Assembly: GCA_910580155.1 (NCBI GenBank)
Contig: CAJTWX010000043.1
Coordinates: 1-13,834 of the forward strand
Direction of reading: 5' to 3'
From: an uncultured Alphaproteobacteria bacterium
Lineage (GTDB): Bacteria; Pseudomonadota; Alphaproteobacteria; RF32; CAG-239
Length of the DNA: 13,834 bases
Shown: piece by piece, positions 1-8,228 of the stretch
Layout: every line of letters begins with the position of its first letter
Numbering within the stretch: position 1 is the first letter of the stretch
The notes under the pieces: model-generated
What the model was told of the DNA's origin: nothing
Seen by the model: the letters and a program-made list of their open reading frames with translations, nothing else
The model's database searches: none
Position numbers and translations under genes: made by a program

Positions 1-93
1 CTTCAGTTCTTTACTTTGTAGGGTTAATTAAGTTAATTTTGAATTTAATTGGAGGAAGTTCTTTGCCGTTTTTATAGATGCCAGAGATTTCAA
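1..93. repeat. Direct repeat copy A (3' end of small exported gene 2)
   Basis: Bases 1-93 match 843-935 with three mismatches (positions 56, 59 and 67); the first 55 bases are identical. The repeat covers the last codons of the small exported gene, its stop codon and the first bases downstream, and identity falls sharply beyond it. Copy A starts at the window edge, so its true left limit is not visible. The two copies are offset by exactly 842 bp, the length of one orphan-plus-immunity-candidate module. Confidence 0.9.
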
Positions 94-577
94 AAATGGC
101 ATCATTTAATTCTGAACAAACTAATGGTAACCTAAAATAATGATTTCTACGTAGTCCATTATTTATTGATAACGTAGCCTGGGCAATATTATTATTTTGT
201 GAATCAACAGGCTGTAAATTGTATCCTTTACCATTTTTTATCATATACACTTGAGCGTTATTAAAAGTGTAATCCTGTGTCCGTTCATCAGCTAAAGATG
301 AAAAATTTAACTGCACTATATTTTTTTTACTGCTTAATATATTTTTTTTACAATCTGTTCCATTATTATCTGTTATCGCATCAGATACCCCAAAAACAAT
401 AACTGTACGAGACATATTTGTTAACGTTTTTTGAGGAGTTATAGATATTTGTGCATAATATCCTACACTAACTTTCCAGTAATTTCCGAAAGAAGTTACA
501 GAAATTCTCTGAGAAGAATAAACACTACTGCAACAAATCAGTATAAAACTTATTAAACACAAGAACAGCTGTTTCAT
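11..577 (-). CDS. Small exported protein, second immunity-like paralogue
   Basis: Protein of 188 residues that I do not recognise as a named family. The N-terminus is a signal peptide: Lys2, then a hydrophobic stretch to about residue 16, then Ser-rich VYSS, which could be cut by signal peptidase I. Cys15/Cys16 give only a poor lipobox. The mature part looks beta-rich and aligns along its whole length with the product of 853-1431: a YWK motif near the start, two conserved Cys (in NGTDCKKN and PLVCSEL) that could form a disulfide in the periplasm, and a near-identical C-terminus (EISGIYKNGKELPPIKF). The gene starts 3 bp after the orphan toxin-like fragment at 581-838, with AAGGA about 10 bp before the ATG. 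By position and paralogy it is inferred to be the immunity partner of the orphan fragment. It could instead be an accessory surface protein. Confidence 0.75.
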   Translation of the reverse strand: MKQLFLCLISFILICCSSVYSSQRISVTSFGNYWKVSVGYYAQISITPQKTLTNMSRTVIVFGVSDAITDNNGTDCKKNILSSKKNIVQLNFSSLADERTQDYTFNNAQVYMIKNGKGYNLQPVDSQNNNIAQATLSINNGLRRNHYFRLPLVCSELNDAIFEISGIYKNGKELPPIKFKINLINPTK

Positions 578-580
578 TTT

Positions 581-838
581 TTATTTTCCTTTTCCATTTT
601 TTGTAGAAGAAAGATTGTTTGAATCCACTTTTGATGGAATTTTCCCGTAAAGAATAGAGAAGTATGTTCCAAAGAAAGACGGTATTATACTATTTCGCAG
701 AGTATCAGGATCTGAAACCCCGTCAAACTGACGATCACTATTGCTATCACTTTGCTTCCAACCACTATCAAACATCATACTCAAGATTTGCTTTTGAGTT
801 TCCTTAAGAGAGGGGGATATTTGCAAACGATAGTTCAT
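581..838 (-). pseudogene. Orphan C-terminal fragment of FhaB/CdiA-like exoprotein
   Basis: Open frame of 85 codons. Residues from about 34 to 77 align without gaps to the last part of the giant exoprotein: LRNSIIPSFFGTYFS against LRNSILPSFWGTYFS, then YGKIPSK against YGKLPSK. Both end in short Asn/Lys-rich tails. The first ~30 residues are not related to the exoprotein's pre-terminal region. There is no signal peptide and only a poorly spaced GAAGAG two bases before the ATG, so it may not be translated on its own. This is the usual shape of an orphan CdiA C-terminal cassette: a displaced toxin end followed by its own immunity gene (here 11-577). The His of the HDPQF motif in the main protein is Ser here (SDRQF). 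Function is inferred only from homology within the window. Confidence 0.7.
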
Positions 839-842
839 AACT

Positions 843-935
843 CTTCAGTTCTTTACTTTGTAGGGTTAATTAAGTTAATTTTGAATTTAATTGGAGGGAG
901 CTCTTTGCGGTTTTTATAGATGCCAGAGATTTCAA
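843..935. repeat. Direct repeat copy B (3' end of small exported gene 1)
   Basis: Second copy of the 93-bp repeat, 90/93 identical to 1-93. It covers the last ~27 codons of the gene at 853-1431, its stop codon and 10 bp downstream. The upstream parts of the two small genes are clearly related at protein level but far more diverged in DNA. The tail has therefore either been homogenised by recombination or is a conserved junction for module exchange. Confidence 0.9.
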
Positions 936-1431
936 CAATTGTCTTATCTAAGCTATCACAGAGTAATGGTAATTTAAATTTATGATACCTATTAGGCCAA
1001 TAATAATTACCTTGTTTATTTTTTTGGGGAGTGACATTCAATATTGTGCCTATTTTTTTTCCATCCAGAGGTTTCAAAATATATTTTTTTCCATTTGATA
1101 TAAGGATACATTTGCTATTATCAAATGCATATTCTCCTTTAGAAAGAGTACCAAAAGATAAAGTGATATTATCATATCCTAGCGCAACAGTATTTTGCTT
1201 ACAGTTAGGACTTTCTAGTGTTATTAAAGCTGATGTTAAATTAATTGAAATTGCTGTATTACTCATTTGGGAGATTTCTTCTTGAGGAATTGCCCATATT
1301 TCAGCTGAACCTGTTACTGTGATTTTCCAATATGTTGTTTCAGGTATTACGGTAATTTTTCGCTCTGTTGCTGCTATTTCTATACATCCAAATAGCAATA
1401 ATGCAATTGTTAGCAAAATGATTTTCTTCAT
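853..1431 (-). CDS. Small exported protein, candidate immunity protein of the exoprotein
   Basis: Protein of 192 residues with a clear signal sequence: KK at 2-3, a hydrophobic core to residue 14, and LFGC at 13-16, which could be a lipobox. Cleavage after IEIAA by signal peptidase I is the alternative. It is therefore predicted to be a periplasmic protein or lipoprotein. The mature domain carries YWKITV, two Cys shared with its paralogue at 11-577 (SPNCKQ and PLLCDSL) and a nearly identical C-terminus. Its ATG overlaps the exoprotein stop by one base (TAATG), behind a strong AAGGGGGAAAG ribosome site, so the two are translationally coupled. That is the position and coupling expected of a CdiI immunity gene. 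The family is not one I recognise. If the role is right, an exported immunity protein implies that the toxin acts in the periplasm or on a membrane. Confidence 0.8.
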   Translation of the reverse strand: MKKIILLTIALLLFGCIEIAATERKITVIPETTYWKITVTGSAEIWAIPQEEISQMSNTAISINLTSALITLESPNCKQNTVALGYDNITLSFGTLSKGEYAFDNSKCILISNGKKYILKPLDGKKIGTILNVTPQKNKQGNYYWPNRYHKFKLPLLCDSLDKTIVEISGIYKNRKELPPIKFKINLINPTK

Positions 1432-4400
1432 TATCTTTCCCCCTTATTAGATTTATTTTTCTCTGTTACCATATTTAATTTTGAGGGTAGCTTACCATAA
1501 ATTGTTGAGAAATAGGTTCCCCAAAAAGATGGCAATATACTATTTCGTAGAATCTCCGCATTATCTACACCTAGAAATTGAGGGTCATGCACATTTGCTC
1601 CTGAATGTAACCCTGGTATTATTGCATCCCCGAACTTGAATAAGGGATTTAAATCAAAAGGAGATGCTAGCTTTTCTCTTAAAGATAAGTCTTCAGGCTT
1701 CTTATAACCTATGATTTCACCTTTATCATTTTTAATTGAATAGAACTCTTTATAAGATTCTGCAAGCATATTGGTTTTAGGATCAATGGTTTCTCTACCT
1801 ACGTGAGAAGGCTTTAATCCTAATGTAGGAAGTATTCCGTTATCTTCTATAGAAGCAGAGCCTGCAAAGTATTCTTTTTGTAATTCATTCTTCTCATCAT
1901 AATGTTCAGCGTTTTTATTGATGACTTCATTCCACCATTCTGTGAAACTGTCAGTAATAATGCGATTATCTACAGTAACTGTAGCATCTAATGCTCCGGT
2001 GATTTCGTCTTTTGTAATCGTCTCTGTTTTATTAACGTCACGGTTAATACCAGATATATCACTTCCGTCAGCAATTTCAATATTACCTTTGCCAATTGTG
2101 GCGTGTGTTACACTTTCGGTAACAGAACCTTTATCTACAACTTGGACTGATGTTGAACCTGCTGGTCTGCCATCATTTTTACCGCTGTTGTCTGATCCTG
2201 TTGATACTCCTAAACCGAATCCACTTTCTGAATTATTATTAAAATTTTGGATGTCACTTACTTCTAATGACCCTACTTTGAGGTCTAGGTTGCCTTTATC
2301 CACTCCAGTAAGGTCTGTGTTTGCTATAACAGAACCATTCATTTTCAACTTACCGTCAACGTCAATATCAACTGTTTCAGTACCGATAATAGACGTTTGA
2401 TCATCAACCCACTGACGATCACTATTGGCATAACTGCCACTTACATTGATGCTTTTGCTATTACTTCCTGCACCTATACCAAAACCACTTGAAGCATTTT
2501 TAGTGTAATCAATATTTTGTTTAGACGATAGGTTCATATCTCCCTCAACATTAATATCTACATTTTTAGCTAGAGCATTATATCCGTCAGCGTTTATGTT
2601 ATTGCCAACGTTTATCGCCAAGTTACCATTGGTTGCGATACTTGCTGCATTATTATAATGTTCACTGATAGCTTTTGAAGAAGAATTTGATGTTGCAAAA
2701 TCTCCATAAACACCACCTTTGTTTGTTACACCTACTGATAAAGAGTTGTGTGTAGTTTTACTGCTATAATTGTATGTATCTTTACTTGCCTCAATGTTTA
2801 AGTCATTACCAACATTATAATCGATATTACCACTTGTTGAAACAACCAATGAACCTATCTGACTTAGATCATTTTCTGCATTTAATTTAATATCTTTATC
2901 TGCCAGAATTAATGATTCTGTATTTGTCACTTGATTTGAAGTAGATTGAGTTTCTTTCGTATCATATTGTAACCCCGCTTCAGCATAAAATCCTAATGTT
3001 GGGGCAGTTGTTCCAGCTTTCATATTATTTACTATATCATCACTTAAGGTTATGGCTTTTTCTGCAGAAATAGCTCCCGCCCCATAAGTGTCCGCAAAAT
3101 TTTCAGTTGCTGCGGTCAAATTCGCTATGGCATCAGCTAAAGCGCGATCACTTGCTTTTCCTTCATTGTGAAGTTTTCTTATTTTATCTAACTCCTCTGA
3201 TGCTTTCTTTACATCTTCAGCGGCTTTAACTACATCGGTCACCATATAAGCTGCATCTACAAGAACATTACCCACGCCAGCATTCGCTGAGATTTTACTT
3301 TCACTATGGGTTTTCTTGTCATCTTCTGTACTCTGTGATGACGTGATATTGATATTATTTTCCGCAGTTATGTTAATATTATTGTCTGAAATAACATTTG
3401 AACCTTTGATATTAACATTTTCGGTTGCGCCGATATTTATATCGCCGCCCGCTGTAATATTAGATGATACAGTATTTTTCTGAACATTATCCCATGTGTC
3501 CTTGGTTTCTTTACCTAGTTCTATGTCCATATTCAGCTTGCCATCTTTAAATCTGACATTTCCGTTTATAACAGCTCCCATTCCGCCTGTAACACTATTT
3601 AATGCGGCAATTTTAGCTATTTCCGTCAGTCCTTTTGTTAAATTTGTTTTTTCGTGGACTTCGCGATGTTTGGTGATTTCTTCACCATTCAAGATGTTGA
3701 CAGAGCCTTTTTCGCCAGATTTTTCAAGTTTTCCATCTTCTCTAGCTTTATAACCTGCTAAAATATTAACATCTTTTCCTGCTTCAATATTTGAGGCAAC
3801 AAACGTTGTATCTTTACCCGAAACAACGGTCAAACCCTCTGTGGTCTTAATATTAGAGCCGCGAAGTTTAGTTTCTTCGTGTTCTATTTCATCTAATGAA
3901 GATTTTAATCCGCCCCAAGAAGATTTTTTGGTTTTGGAATAGCTGTATTGGCTGTCTTCGGCAGCGGTGGCGGTGATGTTGCCGCCTGCCGTGATTTGAG
4001 CGTCTTTACCTGCTTCAACTTTTGAGCCCTTGGAGAAAATATCTTTAACAGCATCTATTAACGCATTGCCGCCCGCAACAATTGCTGAACCAATATTTTC
4101 CACCTTGTCTTTGACGGTTGTTGTGGTTTTCTTGCTCATAAAGCCAGATTTTGTTTGGCTTCGTTCTTCACGATTATGCAATTCTACCGTATCAAGAATA
4201 ACATTTTCGGCTTTTAAGGAAACATCACCATCTTTACTCTCAAGTTTTGCTCCTTTGCTAATGTAACTGTTATCAGCTTCAATCAGTAAACCTTTATCGC
4301 CAGAGATAACAGCCTCTTGGCCTGTTTTTTCAATCAAGTCGTAGTTCTTTCCGCGACGTGTTTCTTCTGTATATTTCTTGGTTTCATTTAAGATATTATC

Positions 4401-7400
4401 AGCCTTAATTGTTGTGACATCTCCACCAATTGTTGCACTACGGTTAATCAAATTATCAGCTTCAATATCAGTTCTGCCACCGATAATTCGGGCAGTTTGT
4501 GTGCGATTGCTATCGTTTAATAAATTTTTAGCCTTGAGGGCTAATTCGTTTTTAGCGAACATATCGCCTGAATTGCTGATTGTATCGGCACTCACTGCAA
4601 TATTTTTACCTGTCATTTTTGCGCCATAACCGCCAATTTTGATATTATCAAGTGAAGCCTCGCACAGATAAAGTTCAGGAACAAGGACTTTTTGCCCGTT
4701 GACTTCTTTTTCCACATACCAGATAATGTCCGAATTCAGTTGTTTAATTTGTTCAGGCGTTAAGGCAATGCCAATTTTTAATCCTAAGCGCTCATATTCT
4801 TTAGCGGCATTATTGTAAAGTGATTTCATCTGGTCAAGATCGTTGGAAATTTCACCATTTCCGAGATAATGGCCGTATGTTGCCTTACGGATGGCATCCA
4901 TAATCAAACGGGTTTCATATGCCGGATCACCGAGCATCTTGCGCGTGTTGTATTCGTTTGAGAATGGTGTAATTCTATCAAAGAAATAATCAGATCCTAC
5001 AAACGGTACGTTATTGAAAAAGTCTACATTTGAGGTAATCAAATATTTCGGGTCACCTTTTGAAACCGCAAACATTCCGTTGTCACCGCGCGGTAAAGTC
5101 AAATCAACAGAAACTTGTCCTGATTTAATCTCAGGCTTTTCATCGCGACCAAAACGGAATGATCCAGTTGCCGCTTCCACTTGGTCGTTGACCACATTAC
5201 CGCCTGTAGCATTAATAACCAAATTATTTCCTGCGGTTACAAGTGATTTTTCATTAGAGTAAAAACGCTCCTGATAGGTCTCTGTGGCGTTATATGTTTT
5301 CTTTTTAGTACGGAAGTTTTTCTTCTTTTTTGTTCGGCGTTGTTTTTGGATTTTTAAAGTTGCTACCTCGCTGTATGTTTGATTAACCAAGTGTTCGGTA
5401 TTAATTGTCGCATTATTTTTAGCTGAGAATGTTGAACTTTGATTTAAGATGTCGCGAGAGTTAATATTTAGGTCATTTCCGGCAAGAATTGTAGCTGCTT
5501 CTGCATCTAAATGAACCTCGCTTATTTTATAACGCCCTAACTCAAGCCATCCCGCATTATATGGAGCTTTATCGCGGATTTTATCGTAATATGTGCTGTA
5601 TGCGGCATCGCCTGTATTATGGTTTAATCCCATATTGTAGAGTTTATCCGATTTAATCGTTATGTCATTAAAGCTCTCTATGCGACCGCCAAGATTGACC
5701 AACGCATTAAATTGGTCTTGGCTTGCTGCAAATGGTGTGTTTGTTATTTGTTCCTTAATAGTTTCTGAAGTTGTCTGGTTGGTTTTATCCGAATTATCAA
5801 TTTTTTCACCATTATCTTCGGTATCATCCCATAAATCATACTTTACTTCGTTACCTGCCGAATCCAAAATTGTCATCTTATCAATATTAACGAAAGTTAT
5901 GCTCGGCTCGCCGTCCGGCAGTGTAGACGGTGTAACTATCCTTTCGCCGACATAGATTGTAAAGCCGTCTATGGTATACGAATCGCCCAATTTCGGCTCT
6001 TCGGCAAAGGCATCTGCCGGTAATGTTAATGTTTTTCCTATTTCAGGAAGAGTTATTTCCAAACTGTCATCGTCTTCATCAAACTCTCCGGTTTGTATTT
6101 CTTGATTGTTTTGGGCTGATGATGTTGATGTGTGCGTATTTTCAATATTCGGATTATCATAAACTTTATCAGGGTCAACCGCACCAATCTTTGCGTCTTT
6201 TCCTTTTAACTCTATATCGTTTCCAGCAAAAATCTCAGCAAGATAATTAACAATATCTTTACCCGCCTCAATAACCACATCGGCTCCCGCTAATAAGCCG
6301 CTGTCACGATGGTTGATATAATCATTTTCGGTGGAAATACTGATACTGCCATTAGCGGCAATCTGTCCTAAATTATGTATATTATCTGCTGATAAGGTTG
6401 TGTCTGTTCCAGAGGAAATTTTACTATTATTAGTAATGTCACCGCTTGTGCTAACAGTCAATGTTTCATCTGTTGCAATTTCTGCATTATTCGTCAATGT
6501 GCCAGATGTTATACTTAAATTCTTTGCAGATACAGAACCTTTATCAAGCAAACTGTCACCGCCGACTTTAATATCAGCTTTATTTTGAGCCAAAATGGTA
6601 TTATTATTGGTTAAATTTTTGCCAACCGTCACATTTAAATCTGTATCGGCAACAAGTTTACCTGAATTTGCCAGATTATTTTTAACATCAACATTAACCG
6701 TGTCAGCGTTAATAAACTCCTTTATCAAATTAAGGTCGTTTCCTGCATTTATATTCGCTGTTGTTACAGCAGCAACCTGCATTGCCGAATTAACATTTTG
6801 ACCAGCTTTAACATCTACCGTATCAGATAAAATAAAGTCTCCATCAAGTGTCACATCCTTTTGTGCCGTCAAATTTATATTATTTTCTGCAAATACAGTT
6901 CCGCTAACACCAATATTGTTATCAGCTTTTGCTGAGATATTTTGCGAGGCATACGAAGTACCATTTAATTGGATGTTCTTTCCTACCTCAATACTTAAAT
7001 CCTTTTCAGCATGAGCTGTTCCGTCCTTTATATGCTCTGCCGAACCTGATTTTGAAACAACTTTAATGTTATTTTTTGCTGCAATATTTTTAAATACAAT
7101 ATCACCGTCAGCAGTAATTTCCAAATTATCCATATCTGCGACAAGGTTACCATCTGTCTTTATACCCATACCGCTTTGTGTTGCTTCAATCTTAATACGC
7201 CCGGCATACATACCACCTAACGCTGAACTATCTAACGCTAACGTTGCTTGAGGAGAGGTTTCAGCTTTTGATGTTATTTGTTTTGTATTATAATCGTATT
7301 TATCATTACCTGTTTTGATATTTAATTCTTGGTCTTCATCAACATAAATATTTCCAGCAACTTTAACAGCATGAGAGACTAACTCAGCAGGACTTTCTGG

Positions 7401-8024
7401 AACATGAAGACCAAACGCTTGCTCGCCTTTACCCTCTATACTGATTGTTCCAACTGGTGAAATAGAAAAATCTTGTAATTTACCATCCACGACATTCGGT
7501 TTACCTGTAACCATAGTCAAACGGGAGAGGTTTATAAAACCTGCTCCCGCTGCTGTAATTCCATTTGGATTGGCGATGACTAATGCCGCTCTTTGCCCAA
7601 ATATTTCTGTATACCCCTCTAATGCAGTAGTTGAATTTGATGTTACCTCATTCAAAATAACACGTGCAGCATCTCCTGTGCCGAAATTGGGGTTAAAAGC
7701 TACAGTTCCGCCAAGTGTGCTTTCCCCTTGTGGAATACCTGTTTTATAAGCATGGTTATTCAGAATCAGGTTTTTATCCGATACGTTATATTCTAGAAAT
7801 TTATTATGTGAAACCCCGCCAGCGGTGGGTTTGACTATATTTAAAACATCTGTACCATTTGATGATTGAACGATGTTCGGTGCACCAGCTCCCGAATGTG
7901 CCGTGTTGTCTATGACTATATTATTATTTTGGGCAAAAGAAAATGTTGCGAAAGAAACTGACGACAGCAACAAATAAGTAGATAACGTAATCTGCTTTTT
8001 AGATATATACTTCTTATTGTTCAT
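1431..8024 (-). CDS. Giant two-partner-secretion exoprotein, FhaB/CdiA type
   Basis: Large TpsA protein of 2197 residues. The ATG at 8024 is preferred over an in-frame TTG 15 bp upstream, because it gives a clean signal peptide (KKYISKKQ, hydrophobic stretch, then SFA before QNNN) and has GGATAG seven bases ahead. Next comes a TPS domain with NPNGI near residue 150, the signal recognised by an outer-membrane TpsB. The body is a long run of short beta-helix repeats (forms such as AGNDLNI and AENNINIT). It includes an acidic non-repetitive insert (~650-745), a very basic patch (~890-908), a conserved segment as in CdiA proteins (YLITSNVDFF to QKVLVPELYL, ~990-1120) and haemagglutinin repeats with Ser/Lys-rich arms (~1285-1600). 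The C-terminus carries GLHSGANVHDPQF and LRNSILPSFWGTYFS. I see no VENN motif. The role inferred is a contact-dependent toxin stick; adhesion is the alternative. No tpsB gene is nearby. Confidence 0.9.
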   Translation of the reverse strand: MNNKKYISKKQITLSTYLLLSSVSFATFSFAQNNNIVIDNTAHSGAGAPNIVQSSNGTDVLNIVKPTAGGVSHNKFLEYNVSDKNLILNNHAYKTGIPQGESTLGGTVAFNPNFGTGDAARVILNEVTSNSTTALEGYTEIFGQRAALVIANPNGITAAGAGFINLSRLTMVTGKPNVVDGKLQDFSISPVGTISIEGKGEQAFGLHVPESPAELVSHAVKVAGNIYVDEDQELNIKTGNDKYDYNTKQITSKAETSPQATLALDSSALGGMYAGRIKIEATQSGMGIKTDGNLVADMDNLEITADGDIVFKNIAAKNNIKVVSKSGSAEHIKDGTAHAEKDLSIEVGKNIQLNGTSYASQNISAKADNNIGVSGTVFAENNINLTAQKDVTLDGDFILSDTVDVKAGQNVNSAMQVAAVTTANINAGNDLNLIKEFINADTVNVDVKNNLANSGKLVADTDLNVTVGKNLTNNNTILAQNKADIKVGGDSLLDKGSVSAKNLSITSGTLTNNAEIATDETLTVSTSGDITNNSKISSGTDTTLSADNIHNLGQIAANGSISISTENDYINHRDSGLLAGADVVIEAGKDIVNYLAEIFAGNDIELKGKDAKIGAVDPDKVYDNPNIENTHTSTSSAQNNQEIQTGEFDEDDDSLEITLPEIGKTLTLPADAFAEEPKLGDSYTIDGFTIYVGERIVTPSTLPDGEPSITFVNIDKMTILDSAGNEVKYDLWDDTEDNGEKIDNSDKTNQTTSETIKEQITNTPFAASQDQFNALVNLGGRIESFNDITIKSDKLYNMGLNHNTGDAAYSTYYDKIRDKAPYNAGWLELGRYKISEVHLDAEAATILAGNDLNINSRDILNQSSTFSAKNNATINTEHLVNQTYSEVATLKIQKQRRTKKKKNFRTKKKTYNATETYQERFYSNEKSLVTAGNNLVINATGGNVVNDQVEAATGSFRFGRDEKPEIKSGQVSVDLTLPRGDNGMFAVSKGDPKYLITSNVDFFNNVPFVGSDYFFDRITPFSNEYNTRKMLGDPAYETRLIMDAIRKATYGHYLGNGEISNDLDQMKSLYNNAAKEYERLGLKIGIALTPEQIKQLNSDIIWYVEKEVNGQKVLVPELYLCEASLDNIKIGGYGAKMTGKNIAVSADTISNSGDMFAKNELALKAKNLLNDSNRTQTARIIGGRTDIEADNLINRSATIGGDVTTIKADNILNETKKYTEETRRGKNYDLIEKTGQEAVISGDKGLLIEADNSYISKGAKLESKDGDVSLKAENVILDTVELHNREERSQTKSGFMSKKTTTTVKDKVENIGSAIVAGGNALIDAVKDIFSKGSKVEAGKDAQITAGGNITATAAEDSQYSYSKTKKSSWGGLKSSLDEIEHEETKLRGSNIKTTEGLTVVSGKDTTFVASNIEAGKDVNILAGYKAREDGKLEKSGEKGSVNILNGEEITKHREVHEKTNLTKGLTEIAKIAALNSVTGGMGAVINGNVRFKDGKLNMDIELGKETKDTWDNVQKNTVSSNITAGGDINIGATENVNIKGSNVISDNNINITAENNINITSSQSTEDDKKTHSESKISANAGVGNVLVDAAYMVTDVVKAAEDVKKASEELDKIRKLHNEGKASDRALADAIANLTAATENFADTYGAGAISAEKAITLSDDIVNNMKAGTTAPTLGFYAEAGLQYDTKETQSTSNQVTNTESLILADKDIKLNAENDLSQIGSLVVSTSGNIDYNVGNDLNIEASKDTYNYSSKTTHNSLSVGVTNKGGVYGDFATSNSSSKAISEHYNNAASIATNGNLAINVGNNINADGYNALAKNVDINVEGDMNLSSKQNIDYTKNASSGFGIGAGSNSKSINVSGSYANSDRQWVDDQTSIIGTETVDIDVDGKLKMNGSVIANTDLTGVDKGNLDLKVGSLEVSDIQNFNNNSESGFGLGVSTGSDNSGKNDGRPAGSTSVQVVDKGSVTESVTHATIGKGNIEIADGSDISGINRDVNKTETITKDEITGALDATVTVDNRIITDSFTEWWNEVINKNAEHYDEKNELQKEYFAGSASIEDNGILPTLGLKPSHVGRETIDPKTNMLAESYKEFYSIKNDKGEIIGYKKPEDLSLREKLASPFDLNPLFKFGDAIIPGLHSGANVHDPQFLGVDNAEILRNSILPSFWGTYFSTIYGKLPSKLNMVTEKNKSNKGER
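1435..1444 (-). promoter_or_regulatory. Ribosome binding site coupling exoprotein to immunity candidate
   Basis: On the minus strand AAGGGGGAAAG sits inside the last codons of the exoprotein gene, just before the TAATG stop/start overlap at 1429-1433. It is the strongest Shine-Dalgarno sequence of the left operon and favours coupled synthesis of the small protein. Confidence 0.65.
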
Positions 8025-8228
8025 AGTACATCTATCCAAAAGTTTAAGATTTGGTTAATTTTTAATCCCGTAAATTTTAAAAATCAACAAAAAAATTATA
8101 TTTTTTTCTCGGTATTACTATTTACTATAAAATTATATAATATATTATATATACAGAATATCAAATGCTTAAATATTTTTTTTAATCTTTTTATTGAAAC
8201 TTAAAGCTATTCATTGTAAACTTAAATT
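8025..8228. promoter_or_regulatory. AT-rich divergent promoter region
   Basis: The 204 bp between the divergent exoprotein and helicase genes is almost all A and T, with many TATA-like words (8124-8154). On the minus strand a TATAAT lies at 8095-8100, which would give a leader of about 65 nt for the exoprotein mRNA, but I find no convincing -35 box at the right distance. I see no coding frame or strong hairpin here. The extreme AT content is of the kind often bound by nucleoid silencers of H-NS type; that is inference only. Confidence 0.5.
8194..8222 (+). promoter_or_regulatory. Possible promoter of the helicase gene
   Basis: TTGAAA at 8194-8199, a 17-bp spacer, then TAAACT at 8217-8222. Transcription would start near 8229, that is at the ATG itself, giving a leaderless mRNA. 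This agrees with the lack of any Shine-Dalgarno sequence before the ATG. A 9-bp direct repeat, AAACTTAAA, at 8197-8205 and 8218-8226 overlaps both boxes with a 21-bp period and could be an operator. Confidence 0.35.

Noticed and set aside
1918..7251. Many plus-strand open frames of 60-160 codons inside the exoprotein gene
   Set aside because: They are antisense shadows of the repetitive exoprotein; their translations are Ser/Leu/Pro-rich with no signal, motif or ribosome site.
1900..7300. CRISPR-like or tandem DNA repeats in the exoprotein
   Set aside because: The repetition is at protein level (beta-helix turns of varying length); there are no constant DNA repeats with spacers.
1431..8039. 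Exoprotein start at 8039
   Set aside because: That codon is TTG; the ATG 15 bp further in gives a proper signal peptide and has a purine-rich site at normal spacing.
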